In this document: positions 8,784 to 17,493 of the stretch, piece by piece
How the letters are laid out: each line of letters begins with the position of its first letter
Numbering within the stretch: position 1 is the stretch's first letter
Origin: an uncultured Rhodopila sp.
Lineage (GTDB): Bacteria > Pseudomonadota > Alphaproteobacteria > Acetobacterales > Acetobacteraceae
Reading direction: 5' to 3'
DNA length: 64,000 bases
NCBI GenBank assembly: GCA_903932145.1
Contig: CAIZFE010000098.1
Span: forward strand, 124,001 to 188,000
The notes under the pieces: model-generated
What the model saw: only the letters and a program-made list of their open reading frames with translations
Told to the model about the DNA's origin: nothing
Databases searched by the model: none
Program-made: the position numbers and the translations under genes

Positions 8784-11312
8784 TCACTCTGGCGGGCAAC
8801 CGAGCCGGCGGCGTTTGGCGACGACCCATCGGACCCAGTCGGTTGCCCCGGCTTGCCGGAACAGGGCCTCGGCCAGGGCGAACAGGCGGCAGGCCTCAGG
8901 GCGATCATGGGTGGCCTCGGCTACCTGCGCCAATCCTTCAAGACTGAGAGCCTCTCCATAGGGCGAGCCAGCGCGTTGGTAGCGTTGGCGGGCGTCCTGA
9001 TACAGCGCGCGGGCTTCGTCGTTACGGCCCTGCATCCGCTCGATCTCGGCCAGGCCCACGAGGCAGTCCGCTTCGCCGGTCAAGTTGCCCGCGTGTTGGT
9101 GTCGTTGGCGGGCGTCCTGATACAGCGCGCGGGCTTCGTTGTTGCGGTTCTGCATCCGCTCGATCCCGGCCAGGCCCCAGAGGCAGTCCGCTTCGCCGGT
9201 CAACGCGCCCGCGCGTTGGTAGCGTTGGCGGGCGTCCTGATACAGCGCACGGGCTTCGTCGTTGCGGTTCTGCATCCGCTCGATCCCGGCCAGACCCACT
9301 AGGCAGTTCGCTTCGCCGGTCAAGTTGCCCGCGCGTTGGTAGCGTTGGCGGGCGTCCTGATACAGCGCGCGGGCTTCGTCGTTGCGGTCCTGCATCCGCT
9401 CGATCGCGGCCAGGCCCAGGAGGCAGTTCGCTTCGCCGGTCAAGTTGCCCGCGCGTTGGTAGCGTTGTCGGGCGTCCTGATACAGCGCGCGGGCTTCGTC
9501 GTAGCGGCCCTGCATCCGCTCGATCCCGGCCAGGCCCCGGAGGCAGTCCGCTTCGCGTTCGTCGTGAGGCGCGTCTCGTAGTCTGGTCCGCGCGGCATCG
9601 AACCAGCACCGCGCATTTTCGTTGTCCGATCGCATGCGGGCGGTTTCTGCCCGGGCAATCAGGCAGGCGGCCTCGCCGTGCGGGTCGCCGTCGCGGAAGC
9701 ATGCCGCGCCCAGCGCTTCGAATAGTGTGTCGGCGGTGGCGCCGGTGTAACGCATGGCCCGGGACAGCCCGTCCAGAACGGCGACAGCCTCAGGGCGACG
9801 GAGTGGTTCGGACGCTGCATGCAACATCGCGGCGGCGATGTTGGGGAGTTCGAGATTCAGGCGTGCGACCGCCTCCGCGCTGTCCGCCTTGCCGACACGG
9901 GCACCGTCGTCCCTGGCGATGGCCATGTAGTAAGAGACCCACAGTGCGGTGTCCTGCTCGGACGGTGCGTTGTCCTTCATGCGGGCGACGTCGCGGATCG
10001 GGGGGAGCAGGTCGATGCGGCCGTCTCGCTCCTCCAGCAAACCGACCAGACGCAACTGGTTGTCGGCCTCGGCGGCGTCCTGTTGCAACAGAGCGTATTG
10101 GTCATCCAGTGCCAGTCCGGCGGGCAGTTGTCCGAGCAGGGCGAAGAGCCGCCTGCCGGCGACGCGCAGGGTTGGCGCACTGAGCGAGAACGCGATGCAG
10201 GCGGCGAGGTCGCCCTCGCGGGTACCCTCTTTCCCGCGTGCCGTCGCCGCTTTCAGGCCCATCGACTGCCATTCCTTGCGCGGCCGTTCCAGGGTTGGAT
10301 AAACCGCGGCGCGCTTTGCGGTGAGATAGATGCCCAGCGGGATGCAGCCGGTTCGGTCGAGGAAGAAATCCAGATCCTCACCGTCCGGGTAGTCCCGGTT
10401 GGCCGTCGTGCGAAAGGCCCGCCTGGCGGTGTCCCGGTCCAGGACGGTCAATTTGAGCCATTTGTCCCACATGTCGCCCATGGTGTCGTCGCTGCGCAGG
10501 GAGGCGATCAGGGCAATGGCCGGTTCGGCACGGAGGCGGCGGAGCAGCGCCTCGGTCGCGTCGCGATCCCGGTGCCAGGGCGTTTCGAGGTTATCAAGGA
10601 CCAGCAGGGCCGGCGCTTCGCCAAGCCGCAGCAGAACGGCATCTTCGCGGGCGGCTTTCTCCAGTCCGATGGCGGCGGCGATGGCTTCGACGATACCGGT
10701 CGCGGTTTCGACGGCAGCGAGTTTGACGAACCATCGCCGATGTTTGAATTGGCCGATCATCGTTGGGTGGAGGGCGACTTTCTCGGTTAACGTGGTCTTG
10801 CCGAACCCCGGGCCGCCGAGCACCAGGGCTGACCCGCCGTTTGCGCTGGGGACGAGGGCGGCGATCAGGCTGAGGATGTCTTCGTCGCGGCCAAGGCAGA
10901 GGGCTTTGTCGTCGATGTTCGGGGGATTGAGCGACGAGGGCCCTGATGGACGAGAGGTTTCGGATGGTGGTCCGTTCTCGGATTCGATGACCCGGCCGCG
11001 TGCATAGGATTCGCGAAGTGCCCGCCGGTCCTCGATTCCAAATGTGTGGTCGCCACCAAATAATACCCGTTCGATCCCCTTCCGGTTTTGGGGGCTGATG
11101 GGATCGCCATCGAGCCAATTCCGGATCGACTTTTCATTGACCCCGAGGGCGGCGGAGAATTCCTTAACCGTCCAGGCGCCATGCTCTTCCGAGTGTGGCG
11201 GGCGAATACCGGCGTCCATAAAGAATCGCAACAACTGCGGAAACGGCCACCGATTTCCACCCGGTGGCAGCGCACTCCCGTTTTCCGATCCAGTTCCGGT
11301 TTGCTCCGTCAC
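8784..11312 (-). CDS. STAND-type NTPase with N-terminal HTH and C-terminal TPR array
   Basis: 842 residues from a GTG start with GGAGGGG upstream. The N-terminus has a helix-turn-helix-like stretch (WTVKEFSAALGVNEKSIRNW, residues 48-67). A P-loop ATPase follows: Walker A GGPGFGKTT at 166-174 and Walker B LLVLDNLE at 235-242, the NB-ARC/NACHT-like order. The C-terminal part is TPR-like, and residues 586-785 are five near-identical 40-residue units (core GIERMQ...DEARALYQDARQRYQRAG). STAND proteins act as ligand-triggered switches in signalling and in antiphage defence (Avs-type). No effector domain is obvious, so regulator versus defence is open. Confidence 0.85.
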   Translation of the reverse strand: MTEQTGTGSENGSALPPGGNRWPFPQLLRFFMDAGIRPPHSEEHGAWTVKEFSAALGVNEKSIRNWLDGDPISPQNRKGIERVLFGGDHTFGIEDRRALRESYARGRVIESENGPPSETSRPSGPSSLNPPNIDDKALCLGRDEDILSLIAALVPSANGGSALVLGGPGFGKTTLTEKVALHPTMIGQFKHRRWFVKLAAVETATGIVEAIAAAIGLEKAAREDAVLLRLGEAPALLVLDNLETPWHRDRDATEALLRRLRAEPAIALIASLRSDDTMGDMWDKWLKLTVLDRDTARRAFRTTANRDYPDGEDLDFFLDRTGCIPLGIYLTAKRAAVYPTLERPRKEWQSMGLKAATARGKEGTREGDLAACIAFSLSAPTLRVAGRRLFALLGQLPAGLALDDQYALLQQDAAEADNQLRLVGLLEERDGRIDLLPPIRDVARMKDNAPSEQDTALWVSYYMAIARDDGARVGKADSAEAVARLNLELPNIAAAMLHAASEPLRRPEAVAVLDGLSRAMRYTGATADTLFEALGAACFRDGDPHGEAACLIARAETARMRSDNENARCWFDAARTRLRDAPHDEREADCLRGLAGIERMQGRYDEARALYQDARQRYQRAGNLTGEANCLLGLAAIERMQDRNDEARALYQDARQRYQRAGNLTGEANCLVGLAGIERMQNRNDEARALYQDARQRYQRAGALTGEADCLWGLAGIERMQNRNNEARALYQDARQRHQHAGNLTGEADCLVGLAEIERMQGRNDEARALYQDARQRYQRAGSPYGEALSLEGLAQVAEATHDRPEACRLFALAEALFRQAGATDWVRWVVAKRRRLGCPPE
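8958..9557 (-). repeat. Five tandem 120-bp repeats encoding identical-register TPR units
   Basis: Inside the STAND gene, 120-bp units recur with breaks at 9557, 9437, 9317, 9197, 9077 and 8957. Most of each unit is identical at the DNA level (for example the shared segment GGCGGGCGTCCTGATACAGC, plus strand). Amino acid differences cluster at a few positions: residues 4-7 of the unit, the position before ERMQ, and the end of the unit. A sixth, strongly diverged unit lies downstream. The pattern indicates recent expansion or gene conversion. Confidence 0.93.
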
Positions 11313-11412
11313 TTTCCCCTCCGTTTCCGGGTCCGATTAACCACCGATCCACGTTGCTGCTTCCGGCGACTCGCCGGCCCATGAAGTTCCTCGCAATAGT
11401 GAGGAGGTCGTT

Positions 11413-11691
11413 ATGGTTGTCCATACCCATCATGTAACAGTCGAAGCAATGGCGGCACGTTTCAGTGCCGATGCGACGGCCGCGTGGCACACGCTTGGTC
11501 CGGTCGGTGACGCCTGCCTGCATGGGCTGGCGGACTGCAACCTGCACTTCTGCATCTACGGTGCGCTGGCGGGGGTGATGTTCATGCAGGCGTGGCATGC
11601 GTGGCAGGACCGGAAGCCACACCACGTCCGGGCGCATGGGATGGCCGGACTGGTAAACGTCTTGATGGCAATTCTTCAGTGGCACGGATAA
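11413..11691 (+). CDS. His-rich small hypothetical protein
   Basis: 92 residues. The ATG is preceded by GAGGAGGTCGTT, a strong ribosome binding site, which supports a real gene. The sequence is rich in histidine and has a Cys/His cluster (CLHGLADCNLHFC) followed by a hydrophobic segment (IYGALAGVMFMQAWHAW) and HHVRAHG. I do not recognise a family. The composition allows a metal- or heme-binding membrane-associated protein, which is speculation. It diverges from the STAND gene across 100 bp. Confidence 0.6.
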   Translation: MVVHTHHVTVEAMAARFSADATAAWHTLGPVGDACLHGLADCNLHFCIYGALAGVMFMQAWHAWQDRKPHHVRAHGMAGLVNVLMAILQWHG

Positions 11692-11790
11692 CGGCCCGCG
11701 GTAGGCGGCTGGATATGAAAAATCCGCCTTGGCCGCCTGACCAGTGATTTCGTCATGGTCCGGCTTATCCCTCGCGCAAGCAACGCCGCC

Positions 11791-12168
11791 CTACTTACAA
11801 GGGAACCGTTCGGCCAGGAATTTGAACAGCCCGCCGGTGGCCGGCAGTTCGCGATGCTCCGGCAGGGCATGCACCCAGTTCACAAACTCGCCCAAGGTCG
11901 CCGCCCGGCTCGGGGACGGGGAAGGGAAGCAGAACGGCTTCTTGTCGCCGCTGTGCTGCAACTCCAGATCGACCGCGGCCTGCGCGAAGCCATGGCAATA
12001 GTTGATCCTGGCGTCAGCCGCCGGCTCCCTGGGATTGGCACCGCACAATTCGGCCAGATCCCCGGCCGTCCTGACGTGCGGCGCGATCGTCTGAGCCGCC
12101 CCCGCGCCCGACACCGAGGCAACGGAAACCATCACGGCCAGCAAGGGAACCACGAAAAGCGACTTCAT
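11791..12168 (-). CDS. Secreted Rap1a/Tai-like protein
   Basis: About 125 residues from ATG 12168, which has GGAGG eight bases upstream; the frame also extends further without a better start. A clear signal peptide (MKSLFVVPLLAVMVSVASVS, then cleavage near GAGAAQ). The mature part has the Cys-spaced pattern of Rap1a/Tai-type proteins: LAELCG, INYCHGFAQAAVD and a final PC. In Serratia, Rap1a-type proteins are immunity proteins for type VI effectors, but many relatives stand alone with no known role; no T6SS genes are near. Periplasmic location is likely. Confidence 0.6.
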   Translation of the reverse strand: MKSLFVVPLLAVMVSVASVSGAGAAQTIAPHVRTAGDLAELCGANPREPAADARINYCHGFAQAAVDLELQHSGDKKPFCFPSPSPSRAATLGEFVNWVHALPEHRELPATGGLFKFLAERFPCK

Positions 12169-12182
12169 CCGAAAAACCTCCA

Positions 12183-12908
12183 TCAGCCTGTGATCGTGCC
12201 GGCAACCGGACCGTCCTGCGTCCAACGCTCCCACCCCCGGGCGCGCAGATCACAGGCCGGGCATGTCCCGCATCCGAAACCCCATATGTGGCGATCGGTG
12301 CGATTCCCCAAGTAGCAGGTATGTGTCAGTTCGCGAATGACCCCCACCAGCGCCTCGCCGCCCAGATCGAACGCCAGCGCCCAGGTCGCCGCTTTGTCAC
12401 GCCACATCAGGGGAGTCTCCAGCACGAACCGCCGCTGCATGCCCAGATTCAACGCCAGTTGCATCGCTTTCACGGTATCGTCGCGACAGTCCGGGTAGCC
12501 GGAGTAATCTGTCTCGCACACGCCGGTCACGATCCGTCGCAGCCCGCGCCGGTACGCGATCGCCGCCGCGCAGGTCAGGAACAGCAGGTTGCGGCCCGGC
12601 ACGAAGGTGTTCGGCAGGCCGCCCTGATCCATCTCGATCGCGATATCCGCCGTCATCGCGGTCTGCCCGAGCCCGGCGATGGTGGCGGTGAGATCGACGA
12701 CGTGGTCGATGCCGAGACGATCGCACGCCAGCGCCTGGCGGATCGGTTCGCGGCATGCCATCTCGATTGCATGGCGCTGGCCGTAGTGGAAACCCACCGT
12801 CTCCACATGCGGATACCGCGCCAGCGCCCAGGCCAGGCATGTGGTCGAATCCTGTCCACCGGAGAACAACACCAGGGCGGTGTCCGGGGTCTGGCTGCGT
12901 TGCGTCAT
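12183..12908 (-). CDS. queC: 7-cyano-7-deazaguanine synthase (QueC)
   Basis: 241 residues. It converts 7-carboxy-7-deazaguanine to preQ0 with ATP and ammonia in queuosine synthesis. PP-loop SGGQDS at residues 16-21; [12 protein letters not shown] is a conserved family stretch; the C-terminal zinc cysteines are in [15 protein letters not shown]. Other queuosine genes are not adjacent. The Rap1a-like gene starts 15 bp after its stop on the same strand, so the two may be cotranscribed. I found no preQ1-type aptamer in the 206-bp upstream gap. Confidence 0.95.
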   Translation of the reverse strand: MTQRSQTPDTALVLFSGGQDSTTCLAWALARYPHVETVGFHYGQRHAIEMACREPIRQALACDRLGIDHVVDLTATIAGLGQTAMTADIAIEMDQGGLPNTFVPGRNLLFLTCAAAIAYRRGLRRIVTGVCETDYSGYPDCRDDTVKAMQLALNLGMQRRFVLETPLMWRDKAATWALAFDLGGEALVGVIRELTHTCYLGNRTDRHIWGFGCGTCPACDLRARGWERWTQDGPVAGTITG

Positions 12909-13114
12909 GGCGCCTCTGTCAAAAACTGTGTGTCGATCTTATCATCACCCCATAAACCGTGATCTTGCGGAAGAACACATTGAAAGCTTAACCATCTGAT
13001 TTTGTTGAATTTGCGTTGGAGTGCTGGTAAGGTGTAGGGTTTTGTGAATCCGACCAATCGACGATCGCAACCCCAACCCTGGCGCCGCATGGCGCACAAC
13101 GTGGAGGAGCCGGC

Positions 13115-13411
13115 ATGAGCGACGATCCAATCCTGTCCGCGTTGGTTCGGCTTGAATCGGGGTTGGGCCGCCTTGAAACAGTGCAAACACGCCTCCGTGT
13201 TGACCTGATGGCGCGGATTGACCGGATACAATCCCACCTGGACAGCCTTGATGAATACCTGACCCCGGGCCTCGACCACAACGATCACGTCGAACGCCGC
13301 GCGCGGAGTGTGGCCGAGGATAACCGGCTGCTGGGCGCGCAGATAATGACCCTGACCAAACTCCTGCGGCAGTTAGAGGGGCGGATCAACAGCCTGGAGG
13401 ACCGAAAATGA
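13115..13411 (+). CDS. Small coiled-coil hypothetical protein
   Basis: 98 residues, with GGAGGAG upstream of the ATG. Heptad-like leucine/isoleucine spacing (LVRLESGLGRLETVQTRL and ITLTKLLRQL-type stretch near the C-terminus) predicts a coiled coil. Its stop overlaps the moeB start by four bases (ATGA), so it is probably translated with moeB. No catalytic motif is visible and I do not recognise the family. Confidence 0.65.
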   Translation: MSDDPILSALVRLESGLGRLETVQTRLRVDLMARIDRIQSHLDSLDEYLTPGLDHNDHVERRARSVAEDNRLLGAQIMTLTKLLRQLEGRINSLEDRK

Positions 13412-14265
13412 GCGGCACCCCGTCGTCTGAAAAAAGCGAATGGACTCAACACATGGATTTTTCGGAAGACGAAATCCAGCGCTACTCCCGCCACATCCTG
13501 TTGCAGGAGGTCGGCGGCACAGGGCAGGCGAAACTGAAAGCCGCGCGCGTCCTGGTGATCGGCGCCGGAGGCCTCGGTTCGCCGCTGATGCTGTATCTGG
13601 CGGCGGCAGGGGTCGGGACGATCGGCATCGTCGATGACGACGTGGTGGATCTGTCTAACCTGCAGCGCCAGATCGCCCACACGACGGATCGCATCGGCAC
13701 GCTGAAGGTCGAATCCGCCGCCAAAGCCGCCAAAGCGATCAACCCCGACCTGAATGTCGAGGCGTACGCCACGCGCCTGTCGGCCGATAATGCGCTCGAC
13801 CTGATCGGCCGCTACGACATCGTCTGCGACGGCACCGACAATTTCGGCACCCGCTTTCTGATCGCCGACGCCTGCGCGCTGGCAAAGCGCACGCTGGTGT
13901 CGGCCGCCGTCCTGCGGTTCGAGGGCCAACTATCGACCTTCAAACCGCATGAAGGCGGTCCGTGCTACCGCTGCCTGTATTCGGAAGCGCCGCCGCCCGG
14001 CACCGTCCCGACATGCAGCGAAGCTGGCGTGCTGGGCGCGGTCACCGGCGTGATGGGGACGTTGCAGGCGACCGAAGTGCTGAAGGAAATCCTCGGCATC
14101 GGCGAATCCATGTCCGGCAGGCTGATGGTCTGGGACGCGCTGGACAGCCGCTTCCGCAACATCAAACTGCGTCCCGATCCGTCCTGCGCCCTGTGCGGCC
14201 CGGACGCCACGATCCATGACCTCAGCGCGCACGGCACCCCCGAAGGACCCGCCTGTGCCATCTGA
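13408..14265 (+). CDS. moeB: ThiF/MoeB/HesA-family adenylyltransferase
   Basis: 285 residues. It adenylates the C-terminal glycine of a ubiquitin-like sulfur carrier (MoaD or ThiS type). Nucleotide loop GAGGLG at residues 52-57; the ATP-site DDDVVDLSNLQRQI is a family hallmark; the zinc cysteines are in CYRCLY and CALCG; the adenylation-active region contains CDGTDNFGTRF. The start overlaps the preceding coiled-coil gene; an internal ATG at MDFSEDEIQRYSRH could also serve. Followed by an overlapping DsrE-family gene. MoeB versus ThiF cannot be separated without a partner gene. Confidence 0.88.
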   Translation: MSGTPSSEKSEWTQHMDFSEDEIQRYSRHILLQEVGGTGQAKLKAARVLVIGAGGLGSPLMLYLAAAGVGTIGIVDDDVVDLSNLQRQIAHTTDRIGTLKVESAAKAAKAINPDLNVEAYATRLSADNALDLIGRYDIVCDGTDNFGTRFLIADACALAKRTLVSAAVLRFEGQLSTFKPHEGGPCYRCLYSEAPPPGTVPTCSEAGVLGAVTGVMGTLQATEVLKEILGIGESMSGRLMVWDALDSRFRNIKLRPDPSCALCGPDATIHDLSAHGTPEGPACAI

Positions 14266-14635
14266 CCCGCTCGGTATCCTGCTGCTGTCGGGCGATCACG
14301 ACCGTGCCCACTACGCCTTCGTCGTCGCCTCCGGAGCCGCCGCGATCGGGCGGCAGGTCGTCCTGTTCGCGAGCAACAAAGGCTGCCTCGCGCTGTGCCG
14401 CGACTGGTCGGGCCTGACGGACGCCAACCGTGATGCCCGCATCCAGGCTAACGGCGTCGCCGGCCTGGAAACGCTGCGGGACGCCTGCCAGGAGATGGAT
14501 GTCCGCATGATCGCCTGCGAGGCCGGCCTGCGCGCCGAGGCGCTGGACTCCGGCCTGCTGCTGCCCGGCATTGAGGTTTCCGGTATCGTCACATTTCTCT
14601 CCGCCGTGGGAAGCGGGCAGATTATAACGATCTGA
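14255..14635 (+). CDS. DsrE/DsrF-family small protein
   Basis: 126 residues from GTG 14255, which overlaps the moeB stop by 11 bases. The fold start LGILLLSGDHDRAHYAFVVASGAAA and the later MIACEAGLRAEAL, VSGIVTFL fit the DsrE-like family of sulfur-relay or peroxiredoxin-like proteins; one cysteine (ACEAG) sits at the position often used for persulfide transfer. Coupling to moeB supports a sulfur-transfer role, which is inferred. A longer frame from 14216 lies inside moeB and is not favoured. Confidence 0.75.
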   Translation: MPSDPLGILLLSGDHDRAHYAFVVASGAAAIGRQVVLFASNKGCLALCRDWSGLTDANRDARIQANGVAGLETLRDACQEMDVRMIACEAGLRAEALDSGLLLPGIEVSGIVTFLSAVGSGQIITI

Positions 14636-14681
14636 CGCATCCGGCTTGTATCGGTCAGGTTCGGTGTGGCAGGGATAACGA

Positions 14682-15473
14682 ATGCATCCTACGGTTCGAT
14701 TTTTGATGGCTTCGGCCTGTCTATGGGCGATCGGTACGCCCGGGGCCGGGGCGCAAATGTCGCCGCCCGCCGGCACGCTGCAGCCCAATGTCCACCTGCC
14801 CCACGATCAACCGATCAAGCCGCCCGCCGCGGCCCCCCGGCAGCCGGTGCATAAAGAGGCCGGGCCGGCAAAAATCCCGGTCGTGCCGCCGCATGGGCCG
14901 GCGCATCCCAACAAACCGGTCGCCGCGGCGGCAAAACCGGCGGTGGCACCGATCATCCCACCGGTTGCCCCACCGTCCGCCCCGGCCCAGCCGCCAGCCG
15001 AGACCAAAGCCGCGCCGGAAAAGCTGCCTGATCCCGAGAAGCCGGAAGGAGCGGTCCTCAAGCTGCCGCGCTTTGCCTCCTTGCGGTCGGATGATGTCAA
15101 TATGCGGGCCGGCCCGGGCGCGCGGTACCGGATCGACTGGGTATACAAGCGCCGTGATCTGCCGGTGGAAATCGAGCGCGAGTTCGACGTCTGGCGCTGG
15201 GTGCGCGATGCCGACGGTATCCAGGGGTGGGTGCATCAGGCCACGCTGATGGGGCGCCGCAACTTCATCGTGCAAAAGGCTGACGCCACGCTGCGATCGG
15301 AAGCCAGCGAAGCGGGATCGGCCGTGGCTATCCTCAAACCCGGGGTGATCGGGCGCATTCGCTCCTGCGAGGCGACGTCGGCTTGGTGCAATGTACAGAG
15401 TGGATCCTATCGCGGCTACTTGCGGCGGGACCAGTTCTGGGGCTTATTGCCGAACGAGCCGATTGCACCCTGA
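14682..15473 (+). CDS. Secreted protein with C-terminal bacterial SH3 domains
   Basis: 263 residues. A signal peptide (MHPTVRFLMASACLWAIG) is followed by a ~100-residue Pro/Ala-rich linker and then two SH3-like modules: RSDDVNMRAGPGARYRIDW, which is the classic SH3b start, and a second beginning VQKADATLRSEAS. A YLRRDQFWG end is typical of the SH3-containing DUF1058-like group. It is expected in the periplasm, probably binding cell-wall peptides; the partner is unknown. Confidence 0.78.
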   Translation: MHPTVRFLMASACLWAIGTPGAGAQMSPPAGTLQPNVHLPHDQPIKPPAAAPRQPVHKEAGPAKIPVVPPHGPAHPNKPVAAAAKPAVAPIIPPVAPPSAPAQPPAETKAAPEKLPDPEKPEGAVLKLPRFASLRSDDVNMRAGPGARYRIDWVYKRRDLPVEIEREFDVWRWVRDADGIQGWVHQATLMGRRNFIVQKADATLRSEASEAGSAVAILKPGVIGRIRSCEATSAWCNVQSGSYRGYLRRDQFWGLLPNEPIAP

Positions 15474-15674
15474 ACAGTCGCTGACATGCGTGCACAGTCG
15501 AAGCCAAAGCGAGTTCCTTTAAAGACTCGCCAGTATTTCACGATTATTCACGCTGAAATACGGTTTTCCGACGCATAGTTAACCAGGATACGGCTACTCT
15601 CTTTCGTGTGCTTTCATCACACTGTGATCGTCCGCCTGGTTCAGCCGGGTTCGCTTGCAGAAGGCAGTAAAGCC

Positions 15675-16145
15675 ATGAACATGATTGCCCCCGAGGCCGT
15701 GTCCCGTGACCTCGACTTCCCCGGCAGTATGACGACGCAAAAGCAGGGCGTCGTTGCCGTCGTCACCGACGATCTGGCCACGATCGACAGACTGGCGCCG
15801 GTCTTGGATTTTCTGGATCTGAAGATGGAAATCGTCTCGGCCGGCACGGATCTGATGCAGGTCTTGCAGGAACAGCGCCCGATGGCGGTGATCAGCGACG
15901 TGGAAGGGGACGAACAGGACGGATTTCACACCATGAAACTGGTGGCGAATTATCGCCGCGATGTGCCTGTGTTGCTGTTGACCGACGGTGACCCGGTGCT
16001 GATGGGCGCTGCCGATGCCATCCAGGACCTGTGGGGACTGACCTCGGTGACCCGGACAAGCGCCTTCGCGATTGCGGGCCAGGTCGTCGCCTTCCTGTTC
16101 ACTGCCGGCCGGAGCGCCGGATGTATGCGGCTGTTGCCGGTCTGA
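15675..16145 (+). CDS. CheY-like receiver-domain protein (diverged)
   Basis: About 156 residues from ATG 15675 (AAGG nine bases upstream); the longer frame from 15606 has no better signal. VVAVVTDDLATIDRLAPVLDFL and AVISDVEGDEQDGFHTMKLV follow the receiver order, with an aspartate in ISDVEG at the phosphorylation strand and VPVLLLTDGDP at the beta-4 strand. The final lysine motif is not clear, so phosphorylation is uncertain. No kinase is adjacent. A single-domain or degenerate response regulator is the best call. Confidence 0.6.
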   Translation: MNMIAPEAVSRDLDFPGSMTTQKQGVVAVVTDDLATIDRLAPVLDFLDLKMEIVSAGTDLMQVLQEQRPMAVISDVEGDEQDGFHTMKLVANYRRDVPVLLLTDGDPVLMGAADAIQDLWGLTSVTRTSAFAIAGQVVAFLFTAGRSAGCMRLLPV

Positions 16146-16168
16146 TCGCGACCGGCCATAAAGCGGTG

Positions 16169-16963
16169 TCAGGGCGCGGAGATGTCCGCCGTCCCCCTCC
16201 CGCTGGCCGAACACCGGTGCCGTTGTTGACGCGCGCTGGCGGCATAAGCGCCGAACGGGCGGTTCGGCCGGCTGTTCGGCTCGACGATTGAGGCGTGATA
16301 GGCGTTCCAATCTGCATCGGTCAGATCGGACGGTCCAGATGTCACCTCCACCTTGTTGAGCGTGTCGTTACTGTAGCTGTGTCGCGGCACCGGCTGCACC
16401 TGCACCAGAGGATAGTCGGCACGCAGGCGCACCGGCATGTGACTTCGGGTGAACCGCATGTTGGTGAACAGAGGACCGAACCAGCGGTCTGTTTCCACGA
16501 TCCCCTCGAACAGGCAGATCCCGCCGGCCTGTGGCAAATTGACCGGCGACCGCACCAGAAGATGCCAATCCGGCGCGGTCCGCGCAATCAGGCCGGTCCA
16601 CAGTTGAACGGTCCCGGGCTCCGGCAATGCCGTCAGGAACGGCGGTGAGCAGCCCTTCAACGCCGCGGGGGCGACACGATCGAATTCATCCATGTAATCG
16701 GGAAGTTGCGCCGCCGTTTGCAAAGGCATCCAATCCGGCGCTTCGTCACAGCGCCAGAAGACGTCACTGCCATCCCATAACAGTTCGAGATCGATCGGCG
16801 GAAACAACCACCACCCGAACGCGGTCGCGCTGGTGAGTGCCTCGCAGTAACGCACGGCCCGCATCGGCAGCGTGCCCATGGCGGAGCGGTCTGCCCGCAT
16901 CGGTATGCGGCCCCGACTGGTGAGCCGATGAAACCGAACAATGGGCTGGTCAGGATTGGACAT
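16169..16963 (-). CDS. DUF6065-like protein
   Basis: About 264 residues from ATG 16963; the frame extends to 17008. The pattern MRAVRYCEALTSATAFGWW, then WHLLVRSPVNLPQ, FEGIVETDRW and FTNMRFTRSHMPVRL agrees with what I recall of DUF6065 proteins (xxFGWxL ... EGIVETDW ... NxxFTRP). The function of the family is unknown. A 53-residue repeat peptide is encoded upstream on the same strand (17332-17493), 368 bp away, which may or may not be related. The family call is from memory and should be treated as tentative. Confidence 0.55.
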   Translation of the reverse strand: MSNPDQPIVRFHRLTSRGRIPMRADRSAMGTLPMRAVRYCEALTSATAFGWWLFPPIDLELLWDGSDVFWRCDEAPDWMPLQTAAQLPDYMDEFDRVAPAALKGCSPPFLTALPEPGTVQLWTGLIARTAPDWHLLVRSPVNLPQAGGICLFEGIVETDRWFGPLFTNMRFTRSHMPVRLRADYPLVQVQPVPRHSYSNDTLNKVEVTSGPSDLTDADWNAYHASIVEPNSRPNRPFGAYAASARQQRHRCSASGRGTADISAP

Positions 16964-17331
16964 GCTGGAAGATCTTTCAGCGATGGTGGGTTGGTTCCAG
17001 GCAACCATGGGATGGCGCGATTCGGCCGTCCGCGCGTCGCATACGACGTGTAGCCGGGACTGTGTTGCCTTGAATTGGGGGGTGCGATCCGCGGCCGGGG
17101 CTAAATCCGCTCCGGCCGGGAGCGCAAGCTCGCCATCTGGTTATGCCCTTTTTGAACCCCTCGTCAGTGGGCCCGGGGGCATCGCCGAATGGGAGGTGGC
17201 GTCGGGTGTGACCCCGCTCGGATCGCTTAACGAAGAACGAAGGTACCTGGCAGGTATTGCATCAGTATCTTTTGACCATCGCAAACCTGTCGCGTCGTGC
17301 GCTCGATAGGCGGACGCGTATTATCCTTGCT
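16964..17331. other. Intergenic, no gene seen
   Basis: 368 bp between the DUF6065-like gene and the repeat-peptide gene. Base composition is mixed and no frame with a ribosome binding site or recognisable motif was found on either strand. It may carry the DUF6065 promoter. Confidence 0.5.
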
Positions 17332-17493
17332 TCAGGCGGTCTTCACCGGCAGGCGGATACCACCACCTAGAACGATCTTGCCGGTGTCGGCGGTCTTCAC
17401 CGGCAGGCGAATGCCGCCGCCCAGAACAATCTTGCCGGTATCGGCGGTGGATGCCGAAGAAGCGTCAACGGCGATTTGTGTACAAAAGAGCAT
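17332..17493 (-). CDS. 53-residue peptide with tandem 18-residue repeat
   Basis: Minus-strand ATG at 17493 with AAGGA eight bases upstream. After a short lead (MLFCTQIAVDASSAS) come two exact copies of TADTGKIVLGGGIRLPVK and a final TA. The two 54-bp DNA copies differ at seven bases (GAC/GAT, ATC/ATT twice, CTA/CTG, GGT/GGC three times), and every difference is synonymous. This is strong evidence that the peptide is translated and its sequence selected. No family recognised. The lead-plus-repeat layout would suit a modified or processed peptide or a small structural or adhesive protein. It is upstream of, and codirectional with, the DUF6065-like gene. Confidence 0.65.
   Translation of the reverse strand: MLFCTQIAVDASSASTADTGKIVLGGGIRLPVKTADTGKIVLGGGIRLPVKTA
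17336..17443 (-). repeat. Two 54-bp direct repeats inside the peptide gene
   Basis: Units 17336-17389 and 17390-17443, in the same frame, 47 of 54 bases identical. A few bases of a third unit start at 17444. All mismatches fall at third codon positions of the minus-strand ORF. Confidence 0.92.

Noticed and set aside
8958-9557. CRISPR-like array
   Set aside because: The 120-bp period has no separate spacer, stays in frame and encodes TPR units.
12909-13114. preQ1 riboswitch before queC
   Set aside because: No preQ1 aptamer core was found on the minus strand of this gap.
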